From Glossina fuscipes (lineage: Eukaryota > Arthropoda > Insecta > Diptera > Glossinidae), in contig NW_023998556.1 of assembly GCF_014805625.2 (NCBI RefSeq), forward strand, positions 444,707 to 508,706: 64,000 nt of DNA, written 5' to 3'. Below the pieces are notes generated by a model that was not told where the DNA came from, ran no database searches, and saw only the letters and a program-made list of their open reading frames with translations. The position numbers and the translations under genes are program-made. Below, piece after piece: positions 32,616 to 43,544 of the stretch (positions are counted from its first letter, which is position 1; every line of letters begins with the position of its first letter).

Positions 32616-32805
32616 CAGCAAGTCCAAGCATACTTTTCGAGTATTTGCTTTGTCTTGCTTTATAGTTTATATAAAAGTCAACGAAAGAGTTTAAATGTTT
32701 ATCTCAAACAATTTTACAAAACCGACTGCAGTGCTAATGATGAGAAAATAGTCAGTCTATTTAAAAAATTTTTAATAAAATAAAAAATTAGATTTTCAAT
32801 TTAGA

Positions 32806-33010
32806 CGCCAAATCCTTTTGATTTTCGATAGAAACGACCACAGTAAGGCCCCTCAGGTGATTCCAAATAAAGGGCAATATTCTTTCCAAATTGTGTTGCT
32901 TTTGCTTTACACTCAACTATTTTATAGGCTGTGCCAATCGATAACTCGCCAATTTTTATATAGCCTTGTTCTTATGGTTTCCAGGCGTCATTAAGGGTCT
33001 GCAGAAAAAA
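32806..33010 (-). pseudogene. Unidentified fragment near the Polinton
   Basis: Minus-strand translation reads LQTLNDAWKP, a stop, then EQGYIKIGELSIGTAYKIVE, CKAKATQFGKNIALYLESPE and GPYCGRFYRKSKGFGV. The pattern resembles a beta-rich small domain (-KI-EL--G--YKIV--K---T-FG--I-L-LE-) that I associate loosely with virus-like or transposon-linked open frames in arthropods. That link is from general impression, not a firm family. One stop is visible. Confidence 0.35.
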
Positions 33011-33259
33011 CTATTAACGAAATTAAAAAAAAGAGATTATTAAAATAATTACCTGAAAAATATTTGTTATGTTTCTTATTTGTTACCATATCTTTCTTTG
33101 TTTGCTAATATTGAAGACGTACTTCTTCTTCCAATTAAAGGTTTAAAACAACTGATCAAAATTTAGATTTATAATTTATTTTTCACATCATTATCGCTGT
33201 CGCTACCAGAAGACTAAAATAAAACATATCTCTAATTGTTATTTAGTTAGATCTTTATT

Positions 33260-34560
33260 TTATTGGCTCCTCCAAATTAATTTCAAGAACGTCGTTATTG
33301 AAACTATCATTTAAAAAAAATTGGTAATCTGTTGTGATTGGGAATATAAATGTATAATTTTCGAAAGTTCTTTGTCCAAACCATCATTAAAATAAAGGTC
33401 ATAGTTTGCGTCTTCACTGAAATACCCTTGAAACCAATATCAAGGATCATAATCTAGAGTCCCACTTTGAAGAAACTATCATATCTGGTTATTCTCTATG
33501 AAACCTAATTGGGAGTTGGTTGCCCAATTTAACTCCGACCTTTAAGAAACTTAAGCAATCTGAGTCGACAACGCTGGAGAATATGTAATAGGTTGATAAA
33601 ACATCTTCAAGGTCTTTGCTGGTTTCGGAAATCAAAATAATTTCCGGACTTACCGAGTCTATTGTTATCTGAGAATGGTAGCCATCTACTATACTCATTC
33701 TTGCCCTATGTTGATCTTCACCTTGTATTGATGGTAATGTTGGTGTTGATGTTGCAGCAACACTTCTTTAATTGAATGTAGTTTCCTTGGCTTGATTTGA
33801 TTATTTGTAGAATAACTTAATGGAAAACTCTGTAGAATAGAAATGTTGGCTAACTTGCCTTCAAACTTTATCTGTAAATTTCCCTCTGCCTTTTATTGCC
33901 CTGATCTCTCGATAAATACTTTTAACAATGGTCGTAAAGTAATAAACAAAACACAATTTTGGTTTTTGGCCGTTTGTAATTTAACTGATTCTTTCTCCAC
34001 TGTCAGGGAGGTTTTTATACGAATGGAAATACTAATAATAAGAATACAAATGAGGAAGAATCATTAAACGTAGAGTATCCTACCTGCGGTTGAAACCTTT
34101 GGAATTTCCCTAAAAAATGATAACACCCTCCATAGCATCCTGAATTATTAGGATAATTATTATTATAATGCCTACAGTTTCCGTTTCCTTTTTGAGAAAA
34201 CTGCGAACCCTGCTTATGTTTATTTCGCCTTTGATGATTTCGACCCTGCTGATAATTATTTAGTCTATTCCGTTGATAATAATTTCTGCCGTTATAGAAA
34301 TTTCCTGCTCTGTTGTCCTTTTAAAATTTTCTAAATTTGGGTCTAATGTAGCTATCTTCAAATCTTCTCTTCATAATGATATGTACTATTATTCCTAATT
34401 CCCGTTTTTTCATAAATTTTATCTAGTAGCGTTCCCTGAGTCATTTCTTTTATCATATTAATCAATAAGCTGTCTGTGTTAGCTAAGTCTGTGAAATGAT
34501 CTGCTTTGTAATACACTGTTAATTCCTCACTTTTACACTTTGAATTTCTGAAGCGAGTTC
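33260..34560 (-). mobile_element. Ty3/gypsy-like gag remnant
   Basis: On the minus strand, 34500-34370 reads VYYKADHFTDLANTDSLLIN and MIKEMTQGTLLDKIYEKTGI. It is followed by an Asn/Arg/Gln-rich basic stretch (34320-34090: NFYNGRNYYQRNRLNNYQQG, GNCRHYNNNYPNNSG), then 33698-33489 (IVDGYHSQITIDSVSP, FSSVVDSDCLSFLKVG). A capsid-like helical part followed by a basic, Asn-rich nucleocapsid-like tail fits Ty3/gypsy gag with the start of pol beyond. Frames shift and no reverse transcriptase motif is present. The adjoining 34600-34900 segment, with a gtaataaaga signal near its end, could be the LTR. Confidence 0.4.
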
Positions 34561-34899
34561 ACTTACCGTGTTCACCCTTAAACAACTGATTGTTCTGTAT
34601 ATTTCCGTTTTCGATCTACATCGAACCTTGTCCCACTTATGCTTGAGTAGAGCTTTGTGTTTTGGTCTAGCTGTGCTCAGTCGCATGTATGACGTATCTT
34701 TCCTTAAAAAGTATTTTGCTCACAGGACGAAACGTGAAGCATGCTGTAAGTCCGTCTGTAAGGCGGACCGTCAGTTCAATCTTCGTATTACCTGTGACTT
34801 AATGTCACCCACACGCACACCCACACATATCGCGTCTAAGCGGCAGAATGTTTGTCTTTTTGTTTTTTTTTTTTTGTAATTGTAATAAAGAGAAAAATT

Positions 34900-36420
34900 T
34901 CATTTCTAGTCATACATAATTTGTGTTTCAACTTCATTTTTTTGTGTCCTTTTTTTTGTTTTGGCACATAAAACCAGTTTCAGCGATATTTATATTTGCT
35001 TAATCATATAAGTAAACAAACAAGCAAATAATAGACATTAACCTAAAAGCTGCATAAATGTCAACGTATAAGAAAATCTAATACAACCCCAAAAACCCCA
35101 TCTACGGTACAGCTAGTCCGATGACTCGATTGTAAAATATGCTGGCACACTATTAATACTTTCCGTATCGGAACCCATCAGATACCATTCCGCAAAAAGA
35201 AAACACGATGATCAGCATGCTACTTAGGACTCTCAGCTCGATGATGATCCATCTTTGCAGGCAGTATTTAAGATTTTTTTCCCCACTAAACATTGGTGAA
35301 AGGAAGGTTGTCGTAGATGTGCCCATGCCAACGGTACGACAGATAAGTAATGACGCAAACCGACTATACACATAAATTAAATTCACTTCATACATATTCT
35401 GTGTATACAATTAGTAGCGTTCAGTAGTTTTATTGTTCAGGCAATTTTCTTGATTTCATGCCATTTATTGCGTAAAATTTTGATTGAAATTCTTTTTATG
35501 TTCTTCGGCCCTGATAATAGAATTGTGCTTTTAAACACTTTTGGATCGAAAACAAACTTTGTATATACAGATGTTATAAATATTTAAATTAATGTTTTCC
35601 TTTTTTCTATGTTTAAATTTCCCGTTGCTTTGCTTTTTGTTTTTCTATTACTTTACGAGTTTTGACAATTATGTCGGTTGAAATTTATTAGAAGATGCTT
35701 CCGAGACATTTAGACACTAAGTCATACGTTTTTTTAAAGTTTTAATTGATAGACGTTTCAGGTATTCCACACTGCTCAGAAACGAATTGATTGTTATTTC
35801 GTTGATGCCTGCAAACGTTCAAAAGGTGTCACATTTTTGTAGATTCGATCCCCTTGGTTCAGGTTAGGCTGAACTTATTGCATCTTTAGCTCAATATAGA
35901 CATTCTTTAGTTGTTCTAGCTGCTGCTCTCTTCTTGCATCAGTTCTGCTGGAACCATGTCTGCTCTCTTCTGTTCTCGATTCATTGAATTTTTTTTTTTT
36001 TTGTAAAAGTCACTATACAGAAATTTTGTTTGTGGTCCCCGTTTTTTATAAAAAAGAAGTTACTTCATAAAATTGGTTGAGATGTTATTGAACTTACAAA
36101 ACTTATAGGCGATAGCCGCTAATATGCATAATTTAAAACAACAGATATAAGCATTTTCCACATTAATTGTAGCCTTTTAGTGTGTATACTAATTGGTGAA
36201 AGTACATGCGAACCTATAGTAATTGATTCTAACTTGCAGATATATAATTCACAAATTTTAAATTGTACTATCTCCCAACCGCTAGCTCGATCTTCAGCTG
36301 CTTTTTTAAGCTCAATAAAGCTCGTCAATCTTGCCTTTGTTTTCCCTTGCAGCCTCGAATTTCGCTGAAAAATGGTTTATTATTAACACCGTTTCGTATA
36401 ATCCCCAAAAAGTCACAAAT
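34900..36420. other. Non-coding or weakly coding stretch
   Basis: A minus-strand opening at 35410-35153 contains a hydrophobic, possibly membrane-spanning segment (LRVLSSMLIIVFSFCGMV) after SLLICRTVGMGTSTTTFLS, but has no supported start or exon partners. A second minus-strand piece (36328-36119) is open without motif. Poly-T runs near 35990. Confidence 0.35.
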
Positions 36421-36432
36421 TGAATTTCACAG

Positions 36433-36522
36433 TCAGCCGATAGCCCTAGATGCTAGTGCTTTAAGACTTTAGTCTTAGAATTTATTCTCTGGCTAAATTT
36501 ATAATAATAATAATAATAATAA
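36433..36522 (+). mobile_element. tRNA-derived SINE, 5'-truncated copy
   Basis: The 90-bp body (gccgatagccctagatgcta ... ggctaaatttataat) ends in an (AAT)n tail and is flanked on both sides by the perfect 12-bp target-site duplication tgaatttcacag (36421-36432 and 36523-36534). The body is the 3' part of the SINE found complete on the other strand at 40269-40443. Confidence 0.9.
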
Positions 36523-36542
36523 TGAATTTCACAGAGCTAAAT

Positions 36543-36750
36543 TCATTTCATTTGGTTTGAATTTGCTTGCGTCATATATACGCAAGCAAATATATCATCT
36601 AAAAGCTTGCCGAATGATATCTCATCGCTCGAGTTGCTAACAATTGTGCATTGATCAGCTGCCTTCTCAATCACAGATAATAAATTTATACTACTATCAC
36701 AGAAGGGAAAATTCGCATGATCTGGAGAACTTAGTGCACAACACTTCACA
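36543..36750 (-). CDS. Terminal exon-like open stretch, unidentified
   Basis: After a ttcctacgtataattag acceptor the minus strand reads VKCCALSSPDHANFPFCDSS, INLLSVIEKAADQCTIVSNS and ends FACVYMTQANSNQMK-stop. There is no ATG at the left edge, so it would be a last coding exon. It lies directly beside a SINE insertion. Not recognised. Confidence 0.3.
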
Positions 36751-36799
36751 CTAATTATACGTAGGAAAAAAATGCGAATTTACTTAGCTACTAAGTTTT

Positions 36800-37590
36800 A
36801 GATGTAAGCCTAGCTTTTAAGCATAGATGTCGCTCTAGACTTAAACAAAAAAAGGAATATAGAAGAAATCACTTTTTTCTCATAATATAAATATTGATGT
36901 TTAATGATAAGAGAGTTAAATTCTGCCGCAATAAAGTATAAACTACGTTAACAAGATTATGTGATTATAGTACTTAAATCGAAATACTTAACTTGAATTG
37001 GAATAAATAAACTTCAGCTTGAACTTGAAGGTAAATTCAGCCGAGCCAAGAAAGTTGAATTGCTCTATCCGAAAGGGAAAGAGCAGCACGAGAACTAAAG
37101 CGTTGTAGATATAAATTACTGTAAATAATTTGCAAATTGACTTCCAAGGAATTGTGAATAAAGGCTAGACTATCCTAAAAGTCAGAATTCAGCGGTGCGA
37201 ACTTAATTTCGAAAGCAATTGAATAAAAACGTAAAATCACGATATTACTTTACAATATTAATGGCACCACTAAATTCCAATATTACCTATCTTTTAGAAA
37301 TTTCAGAGCATACATTATTTATACGCCTTAATTTTGTTTGTATTAAAAAAAAATTTCTCAAATATTTGTTCCTCTTGAACCAATGAATTGTAAATGTGTT
37401 TTTACGTGATCGTGTTTTCTTCTCTTGCTGTTGGACAGAACTGTGCTTTGAGACTAGAGCACCTTTTTTTATTCGTCATCGTATCAAAACGAAAAGTTTG
37501 TGTTGATGGACGCACAAGACGCAATTTATTGTTTTACTCTGTGATATGTACAGCTTAGTTTGTATTCTAAAGAATACTGTTTTGCCAGCT
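36800..37590. other. AT-rich spacer
   Basis: No open stretch, repeat or RNA gene that I can support. Confidence 0.5.
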
Positions 37591-37591
37591 T

Positions 37592-39132
37592 TTATAAAGA
37601 TTTTCGACACGAGTTACAAAACATCAATAATATTAGTCTTGCATAAATGATTTCTTTACTCTCACTTAACGCCATTAATTTGTGCATAATAAACACATAA
37701 ATGTTTCTTATAATGGACCCTGTCGCATCTAAATGGCATACTAAACCTCCTTTACTAATATTTTTGGCTATCGCTGCCACCTTTACTTGGTTTCTCGAAA
37801 ATAGCCCAACTTCACACGGTTCGGCAAGATATTGGAAAAATTGGTCTTCCTCGGTTGAGTTTTTTGCATACCATTTTCTCAAATCCTCCAGATCGTCGCT
37901 AGATAAGTCATTCTCTCTAATAATTTCGCTTCTTATTTTCTTATAAACGCCCTCAGACTTAACTTCACCTAAATTGTAGGCTTCCAAATCTTTATTATCT
38001 AAGTTACTTAAAAAATTCACCCGAGCTTGCTTTGGAAGAATGGTTTTCATTTCTTCACGGAAAACTACGCCTTTATATCCTCTCACATGAGAGCTTTTAA
38101 AAAAGTTATAATTGAAAACACCTCTAGTTTTGAAGTAGCATTGCAATGGCTGACCCGACGTTGGCTTTTCTACCTCGAATATATCGTGTTTTAAACAAAT
38201 TTAATCTTTTCTCGAATTCCTGCAGCAATAAGCCTTTATATGAGCAAAATTGTTTTTTTTTGAATTTGATGTCTTTAATTTCTAAATGACATTTCTCTAT
38301 AGTCTTAACAAAGGTTTTATTTCTATAACCGAAAAACGTGACATTGTCATTCGTACTGATCGTCTCATCTTCACTTTGTGACTTAACTATTGTATTATAG
38401 ACATCAATCGCCTCAACCAAGTAACGCTTTATAAAATAGGAACAATTTTTATTAAATTTTCCATTATTATCTATAAAACTTTTCGTAGCGTTAAACGGTA
38501 CGGAAAAATAAAAAGGCTCGGAGCAGTCTTTAGAGATTTGATGAGCGTTTTCAAAAGGATTTGACTGCTCGATGATAACATTTTCTAAGTTTTCCCGGGC
38601 AACTGTCTCAAACAATTTCATTTCCATATTTATGGACCTATCTTCTTCTCTTTTTGAAGGAAAACTTGTCAATTGTCGATTCTGTTCTATAAAAAACTGT
38701 TTTCGTTGAGATAAATGGAATTGGTTTTTCATGAACAATTACGTTTACGGAAGAGGGTTTTGGCGGAGAAACTCTTAACTTAATGGAGGAATGTTTAACA
38801 TCAATTGAAATAAAACGTTTATCAGAGCGTCTTTCCTTTAAGTTCTTTAAGATCTTATCAAAATTTTCGCGGCAAAACCATATTAAGCGAGTATAATTTG
38901 TTTGAGTAGGTTTTTTCTTTAATTTCCTACACAATGAATTTAGCAACGAAGTTTTGCTATTTCTCTTTACACATAGGGAGTTTTTATTTAATTCAATGCC
39001 CCTACTGTTAATTTCTAGCGCTAGGAGCTCAAAACACTCATCAAAATCTATGGATTTCTTTCTTAACCTTCTTCTAGCAAGTTGGATACTAATGAATATG
39101 AGAATTATAGTTCCAAACAAAAATTTTAACAA
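37592..39132 (-). pseudogene. Unidentified protein gene of about 500 codons with two frameshifts
   Basis: Three overlapping minus-strand frames, 39132-38638, 38738-38124 and 38146-37592, join into one protein-like translation with only two frame changes. The N-terminal part has a hydrophobic segment (FLFGTIILIFISIQL) followed by basic, helical sequence. The middle is polar (NVTFFGYRNKTFVKTIEKCH). The C-terminal part reads FFKSSHVRGYKGVVFREEMK, TILPKQARVNFLSNLDNKDL, AEPCEVGLFSRNQVKVAAIA and GGLVCHLDATGSIIRN. The last block, hydrophobic-L-D-A-T-G-S-hydrophobic, looks like the first catalytic aspartate strand of an RNase H-like DDE transposase, which would make this a domesticated or decaying DNA transposon. 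No terminal inverted repeats were found, so that reading is speculative. Confidence 0.45.
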
Positions 39133-39199
39133 ATTTGCATCAACAGCTATATTTGTTTTATATTGTTCGTTTAAGGTAATTAATAAAATGCAAAAAGTA

Positions 39200-40255
39200 C
39201 TTACTTAATTTTAATTTTTAAAAAGTTTACAAAAAATGTTGCAGAAATCAACCAAGTCCCAAATTTGATGTAGCATCAACCCACTAAAAACTCTGGTCAC
39301 AATTTTCACTAGTAAGGATATTTGTTTCAACATAAGACAATGATATCTGTTCGTTTAAATATTAAAGCACTTCAAAAACAATTGAACTCTACTTTTGATA
39401 ATATTCGATTGAGTATCACAAGCGAAATGAATTTTATGTAAATGAAATGATATAATTTATAAATTTTACAATCCCTCATCATTTAGGAATTTATAAAACA
39501 TATTGAAAAAATCGGGAAATTGTAAACCCAAAATCGTTATATGCTTCCTCTACGGTTTTCCAAAATCTTCGACTTAAGAGAATTACTTATTAAATATATG
39601 ACTTATTCATTGTAATTATATTGTAATTACTTTAGGTACCATATTGTCTTTAAATAAAATAAGTTATGTGGCATAATCTTAGAATATACGGCGTCTTACC
39701 TAAAAGTCATAAATTGAATTCTTACCAATATAAATAATGAGAAAGAGAAAGCAGGTAGTGAAGTAACTGCTAGGCGCACGCACAAACGCACACGAACATT
39801 TTTGCCATAGCATATATTCTATCAGCCTATAGAATGTTTTCAACAAATTATACGCGATTCATATTTAGAAAAATGACGACAACTTAATACCATACACAAA
39901 ACTTCTTAAGCAAGTGTATGAACAAACGCGTTACTAATGCGAATATATCCGCATAATGCATAATCTTAAACATACATGCTGAAAAAAATACAAAAACATT
40001 ACAAAAACATTTCATTAGCAAATGAAAGAAAAACATAATGTATATAAGTTCGAACATTTGATTAGCAACATTATTGGAACATTTTGCCTTTGCGGTCTTG
40101 TGAACATGGAGCGGTTCAGTTTTTGGCGAATTTCGAGGTGATGTCCCCTATACAGGGCAATGAAGTTAGGTTTTTCTGATAGGTTTTAGCATTTTTCGCG
40201 ACATATCAAAAATCTGCAGTTCAAAAATGGTTATAACACGATTGTAACATTGCAT
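39200..40255. other. AT-rich spacer
   Basis: No gene or structured repeat identified. Confidence 0.5.
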
Positions 40256-40268
40256 TCTTTCAGTATTT

Positions 40269-40443
40269 TATTATTATTATTATTATAAATTTAGCCAGAG
40301 AATAAATTCTAAGACTAAAGTCTTAAAGCACTAGCATATAGGGCTATCGGCTTTTATTAAAAAACTCTATCGCACTTGAGGTTTGAACCCACGACTATTG
40401 AGTTGCTAGTCGAGACTCTTGCCTACTCGGCCACTCAGGCGAC
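40269..40443 (-). mobile_element. tRNA-derived SINE, full-length copy
   Basis: Read on the minus strand, the head (gtcgcctgagtggccgagta, ggcaagagtctcgactagca, gggttcaaacctc) is a class II tRNA-like sequence with clear A box (tgagtggccgagt) and B box (ggttcaaacc), closest in style to tRNA-Ser/Leu. It continues into the body shared with 36433-36522 and an (AAT)n tail. An 11-bp target-site duplication, tttcagtattt, flanks it (40258-40268 and 40444-40454). It carries its own internal Pol III promoter. Confidence 0.92.
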
Positions 40444-41279
40444 TTTCAGTATTTGTAACGTACTTTTGCATGAGATTTAGTTGCAATAATTAAGCATTTT
40501 TGGTTTTGTGTTCCTAATTAGCGACTTAGTATGTTTTATATGTGCACATATTTTTGTCTATGCTAAAATGTGGGCTAGCTACAGTGGGCTAACTTCACTT
40601 CAGCCAGACTTTGAAGGCCCACGTAATAATGCCACCTGTGTTGGTTACATCAAAGCATGGAAGCCTTTTCAAAATGAAGAAGATATTGTCATGTGCCTGA
40701 AAGAGTAGATGGCTAGCATAGCAGCGAAGTGGAGAGCTGATAGAATATCCGAAGAGCAACGCTAGATAAACACAGAGAAACAAGTATCATTTATGAAGTT
40801 GCAGTTGGCGGGTAAGATTGCAGTCGTTATCTGGCCGTCGGTGATTCAACTTGTAAGATCGGTCGTTAAGTGGAAGTCGGCGGGTAAAGTTTAAAGTCGC
40901 ACGGTCGTTAGATAGAGTCAAGCTGTAAAATAGTACTGTCATCAATCCTTTTGCTTAGTTCTCCATTATCTTTCTTTATATTGAATTACCAGTGAATTTG
41001 AGATACTTTTTATTCAACATATGTATAATATCTTTAACATTAATAAAGTGATATAAAAATTCTTTACATGCCTAAATTCAGTGACAAAAAGAAAAAAACA
41101 AATTTGCATCAAATCAATATGCACATACTTGTTGAGTTGGTTAATCGTAAATTACTCTTCATAGTTCTTCCATCCTCAAGAAACTAAATGTTTCTTCAGG
41201 CCCAGAAACTTTCACTTACCAAAATGTTAGTGGCCTAAACTCAACAACTACTTTCCTAAATTCAGTGTTTCGCTTTCGC

Positions 41280-43520
41280 TGAAACCTGATTAAGGCCTGA
41301 TTTACACTCCTCGGAGCTTTTCCACAATTCTTTCCGGGTTTTCGGAAATGATCGATTGTATCACAACGGTGGTGCTGTTTTCATTGCCATATCTGTAACA
41401 GTTCCGTCCTATCTCATTGAATTTCCTACTTCTGCCGACGTTGAATTTATTGCCATTCGGGCGAAAATTGCCAATAAGCAGCTATAAGTAACTTGCTTCT
41501 ATATTGCCAGAAATGCGAATATCTTTATTTATAAGAACCATGCTGCCCTCGTTTGTGGCGTGGCCGAAGAGTCTAATCCTTCTGATATAGCCATAGCGTT
41601 GGGGGACTTCGATTTGTTACAAGTTACTTGGCATTACAGTGGTAATTCCGGCAGACCGCTTCAACATCTGATAGGGTTATTGTGTTTTTCAATGAATTAT
41701 TTGATCGAAATCTACTTCAATGCAATAGTGCTCCTAACTGTAATGGCAGACTAACTAGGAGATAGCTGTAAGCCGCTGTCCACTTTTCTGAGGATCCGCT
41801 TCATCCAACAATTTTTTTTACAGGCATGATGGGCCGTTGAACTTCCTCCAATAAATATTCCGATTTTGACAGAAGCAATATTTTACAGCCTGAATCCCAT
41901 CTTTCAGACATTATGCTCGATTTCTCTGCTGAGAATATTGAAACCTTACCATTACCGGTCCATTATGCATTAAACCTCGCTATTTTGGCATCCGTCCCCT
42001 TCAAGCAACCTCGGCTTCGAAGCAAGTGCTCGTTCTGGTTTAACAAGAGAGTTAAATATTACAAAAATAGGAAAAACCAACTTTTCGCAAAATTAATGAA
42101 AATTGGTTATCCTTACGACTACTGCGCTTGCTCTGCTGCAAGGATTTGATTCAATTACTAACCACTAATATTATTGCAGATCCTCCGTGCTTGTTAATCC
42201 TAAATATCTTTATAAGTTGACAACTCAGAATGAAAAATCTCCATATATCGGACGTCGTATATACTGCTTTTAGTGAAGCGCTTGGCTTAGTTATCCATGA
42301 CTTATTGATTTTCAAACTCAAGCGTTGGTCTCGCCTTTGTGCTTTGTGAAATTGATAAACTCTTATCTGCATGACAGATCATTCAGGATCCTGTTTAAGT
42401 TCGGACGAATTTCAAGTGAAACCTGACGTTCTTCAAGGCAGTCACGTAGCCAGATCTTAGTATCCGCTGACGATGTTAAAGAGTATTCGTCCTTCTCCTT
42501 GGAATCGCAATCGTATCATCTTCAAATTGACCTACATAATTTGGTTACATGGTGTTCGTTAAATTTTATGAAATTAAATCTAAAAAGATGCAAGAAGCTT
42601 TTTTTCTAAAGTAAGAAATCATTCAATACCAACGGTTTCGTCGTCGATTCGCCCAAGTTGGAAACGGTAGATTAGCTCATCGATTTAAGGATTCTATTCG
42701 ACCAAAGATTAATTTGCACATTGAGTCATATTTAAGTAAAGCTAGGTCCACGCTACGTTTTATTAAGAGGTGGCAAAGAGCTTAAAGATCCTTACATTAC
42801 AAAAAAGCTACGCATGTGCTTAGCTAGACCAACAATTGATTATGCTTTACTTTGATTGAATCTAAATAAAGCAATTTTTTCTGTTTGCCCTGAGGTACTT
42901 TGGTTGGGCTTATCTTTCTGCCACCTTATGAAAGTAAGTTGCTTCTGTTAGCCCTACCGTCAGTTGAGAAATGTAGATACATTTTTGGTGTCTCCTTATT
43001 AATTAAGTTAATTAATGATAGTTAATTGTCGTCCCCGTTACTTCGTGAGATAAGCTTTAATGTCTCTAATCGCTTCTTCATGCGCTTTATTTTCATTAAG
43101 CCTAGTCAAAGTAAATATAATTACGAGCTGTTTAATCCGTTCAGAGTTGTTTGCAGAAACCTTAATGATGTTCATCACTTAATCTCAATATCGGATTCTC
43201 TAAAGTCTATCAAAACATCTACGCTTAACACGACATAGGTCGTATTTAAATTAACTTGCAATCTTAACATCTCACTATGATTCAAAAATTAACTGGTCTT
43301 GTTTACTGTTACCGGTTGCCAAGCTTATGCATGTTCGAAATGTGCTTCAGTGCTAGCTGTCTACGTGCTTTTTCCTTCCTTTTTTTATTTTTTTTTTTAC
43401 TTCTCCCTATACACTTTATACTAGTTTTGAATAATAATTAGTATAAGATTTACTTATAAGAATCAATTGAATTCGGCTGTTAATTTACTTTAATTGAGAT
43501 TCATGCGTAAATAAATAAAT
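41280..43520 (+). mobile_element. Jockey-like LINE, copy 4, longest
   Basis: Plus-strand remnants in order: endonuclease (about 41341-41640: FRNDRLYHNGGAVFIAISVT, ADVEFIAIRA, IAIALGDFDLLQVTW, where GDF is the catalytic Asp strand); linker (42001-42110: FKQPRLRSKCSFWFNKRVKY); polymerase (about 42450-42600: LVSADDVKEYSSFS, HLQIDLHNLVTWCSLNFMKL, the xADD motif and the following 'L---W---N-M-LN--K' block); thumb (42770-42850: LRMCLARPTIDYALL); and C-terminus (43098-43150: SKYNYELFNPFRVVC). It ends with the family 3' UTR and aaataaataaa near 43515. Many stops and shifts; parts of the palm are missing. Confidence 0.85.
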
Positions 43521-43544
43521 TATATGAAAATATATTATAATAAT

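Larger units (their letters stand above)
30960..32620 (+). mobile_element. Decayed Polinton/Maverick element
   Basis: Three virus-like genes sit in the same orientation in about 1.6 kb: the basic protein, minor capsid and protease described individually. Polintons are large self-synthesising DNA transposons related to adeno-like viruses. No family-B polymerase, integrase, packaging ATPase or major capsid gene, and no long terminal inverted repeats, are seen in the window, so what remains is a heavily deleted core. All genes are truncated or interrupted. Confidence 0.65.

Noticed and set aside
35153..35410. Membrane transporter gene on the minus strand
   Set aside because: One hydrophobic segment and no start, splice partner or family motif.
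40380..40445. Free-standing tRNA gene
   Set aside because: The tRNA-like sequence lacks a good acceptor-stem pairing and is continuous with a SINE body, AAT tail and target duplications.
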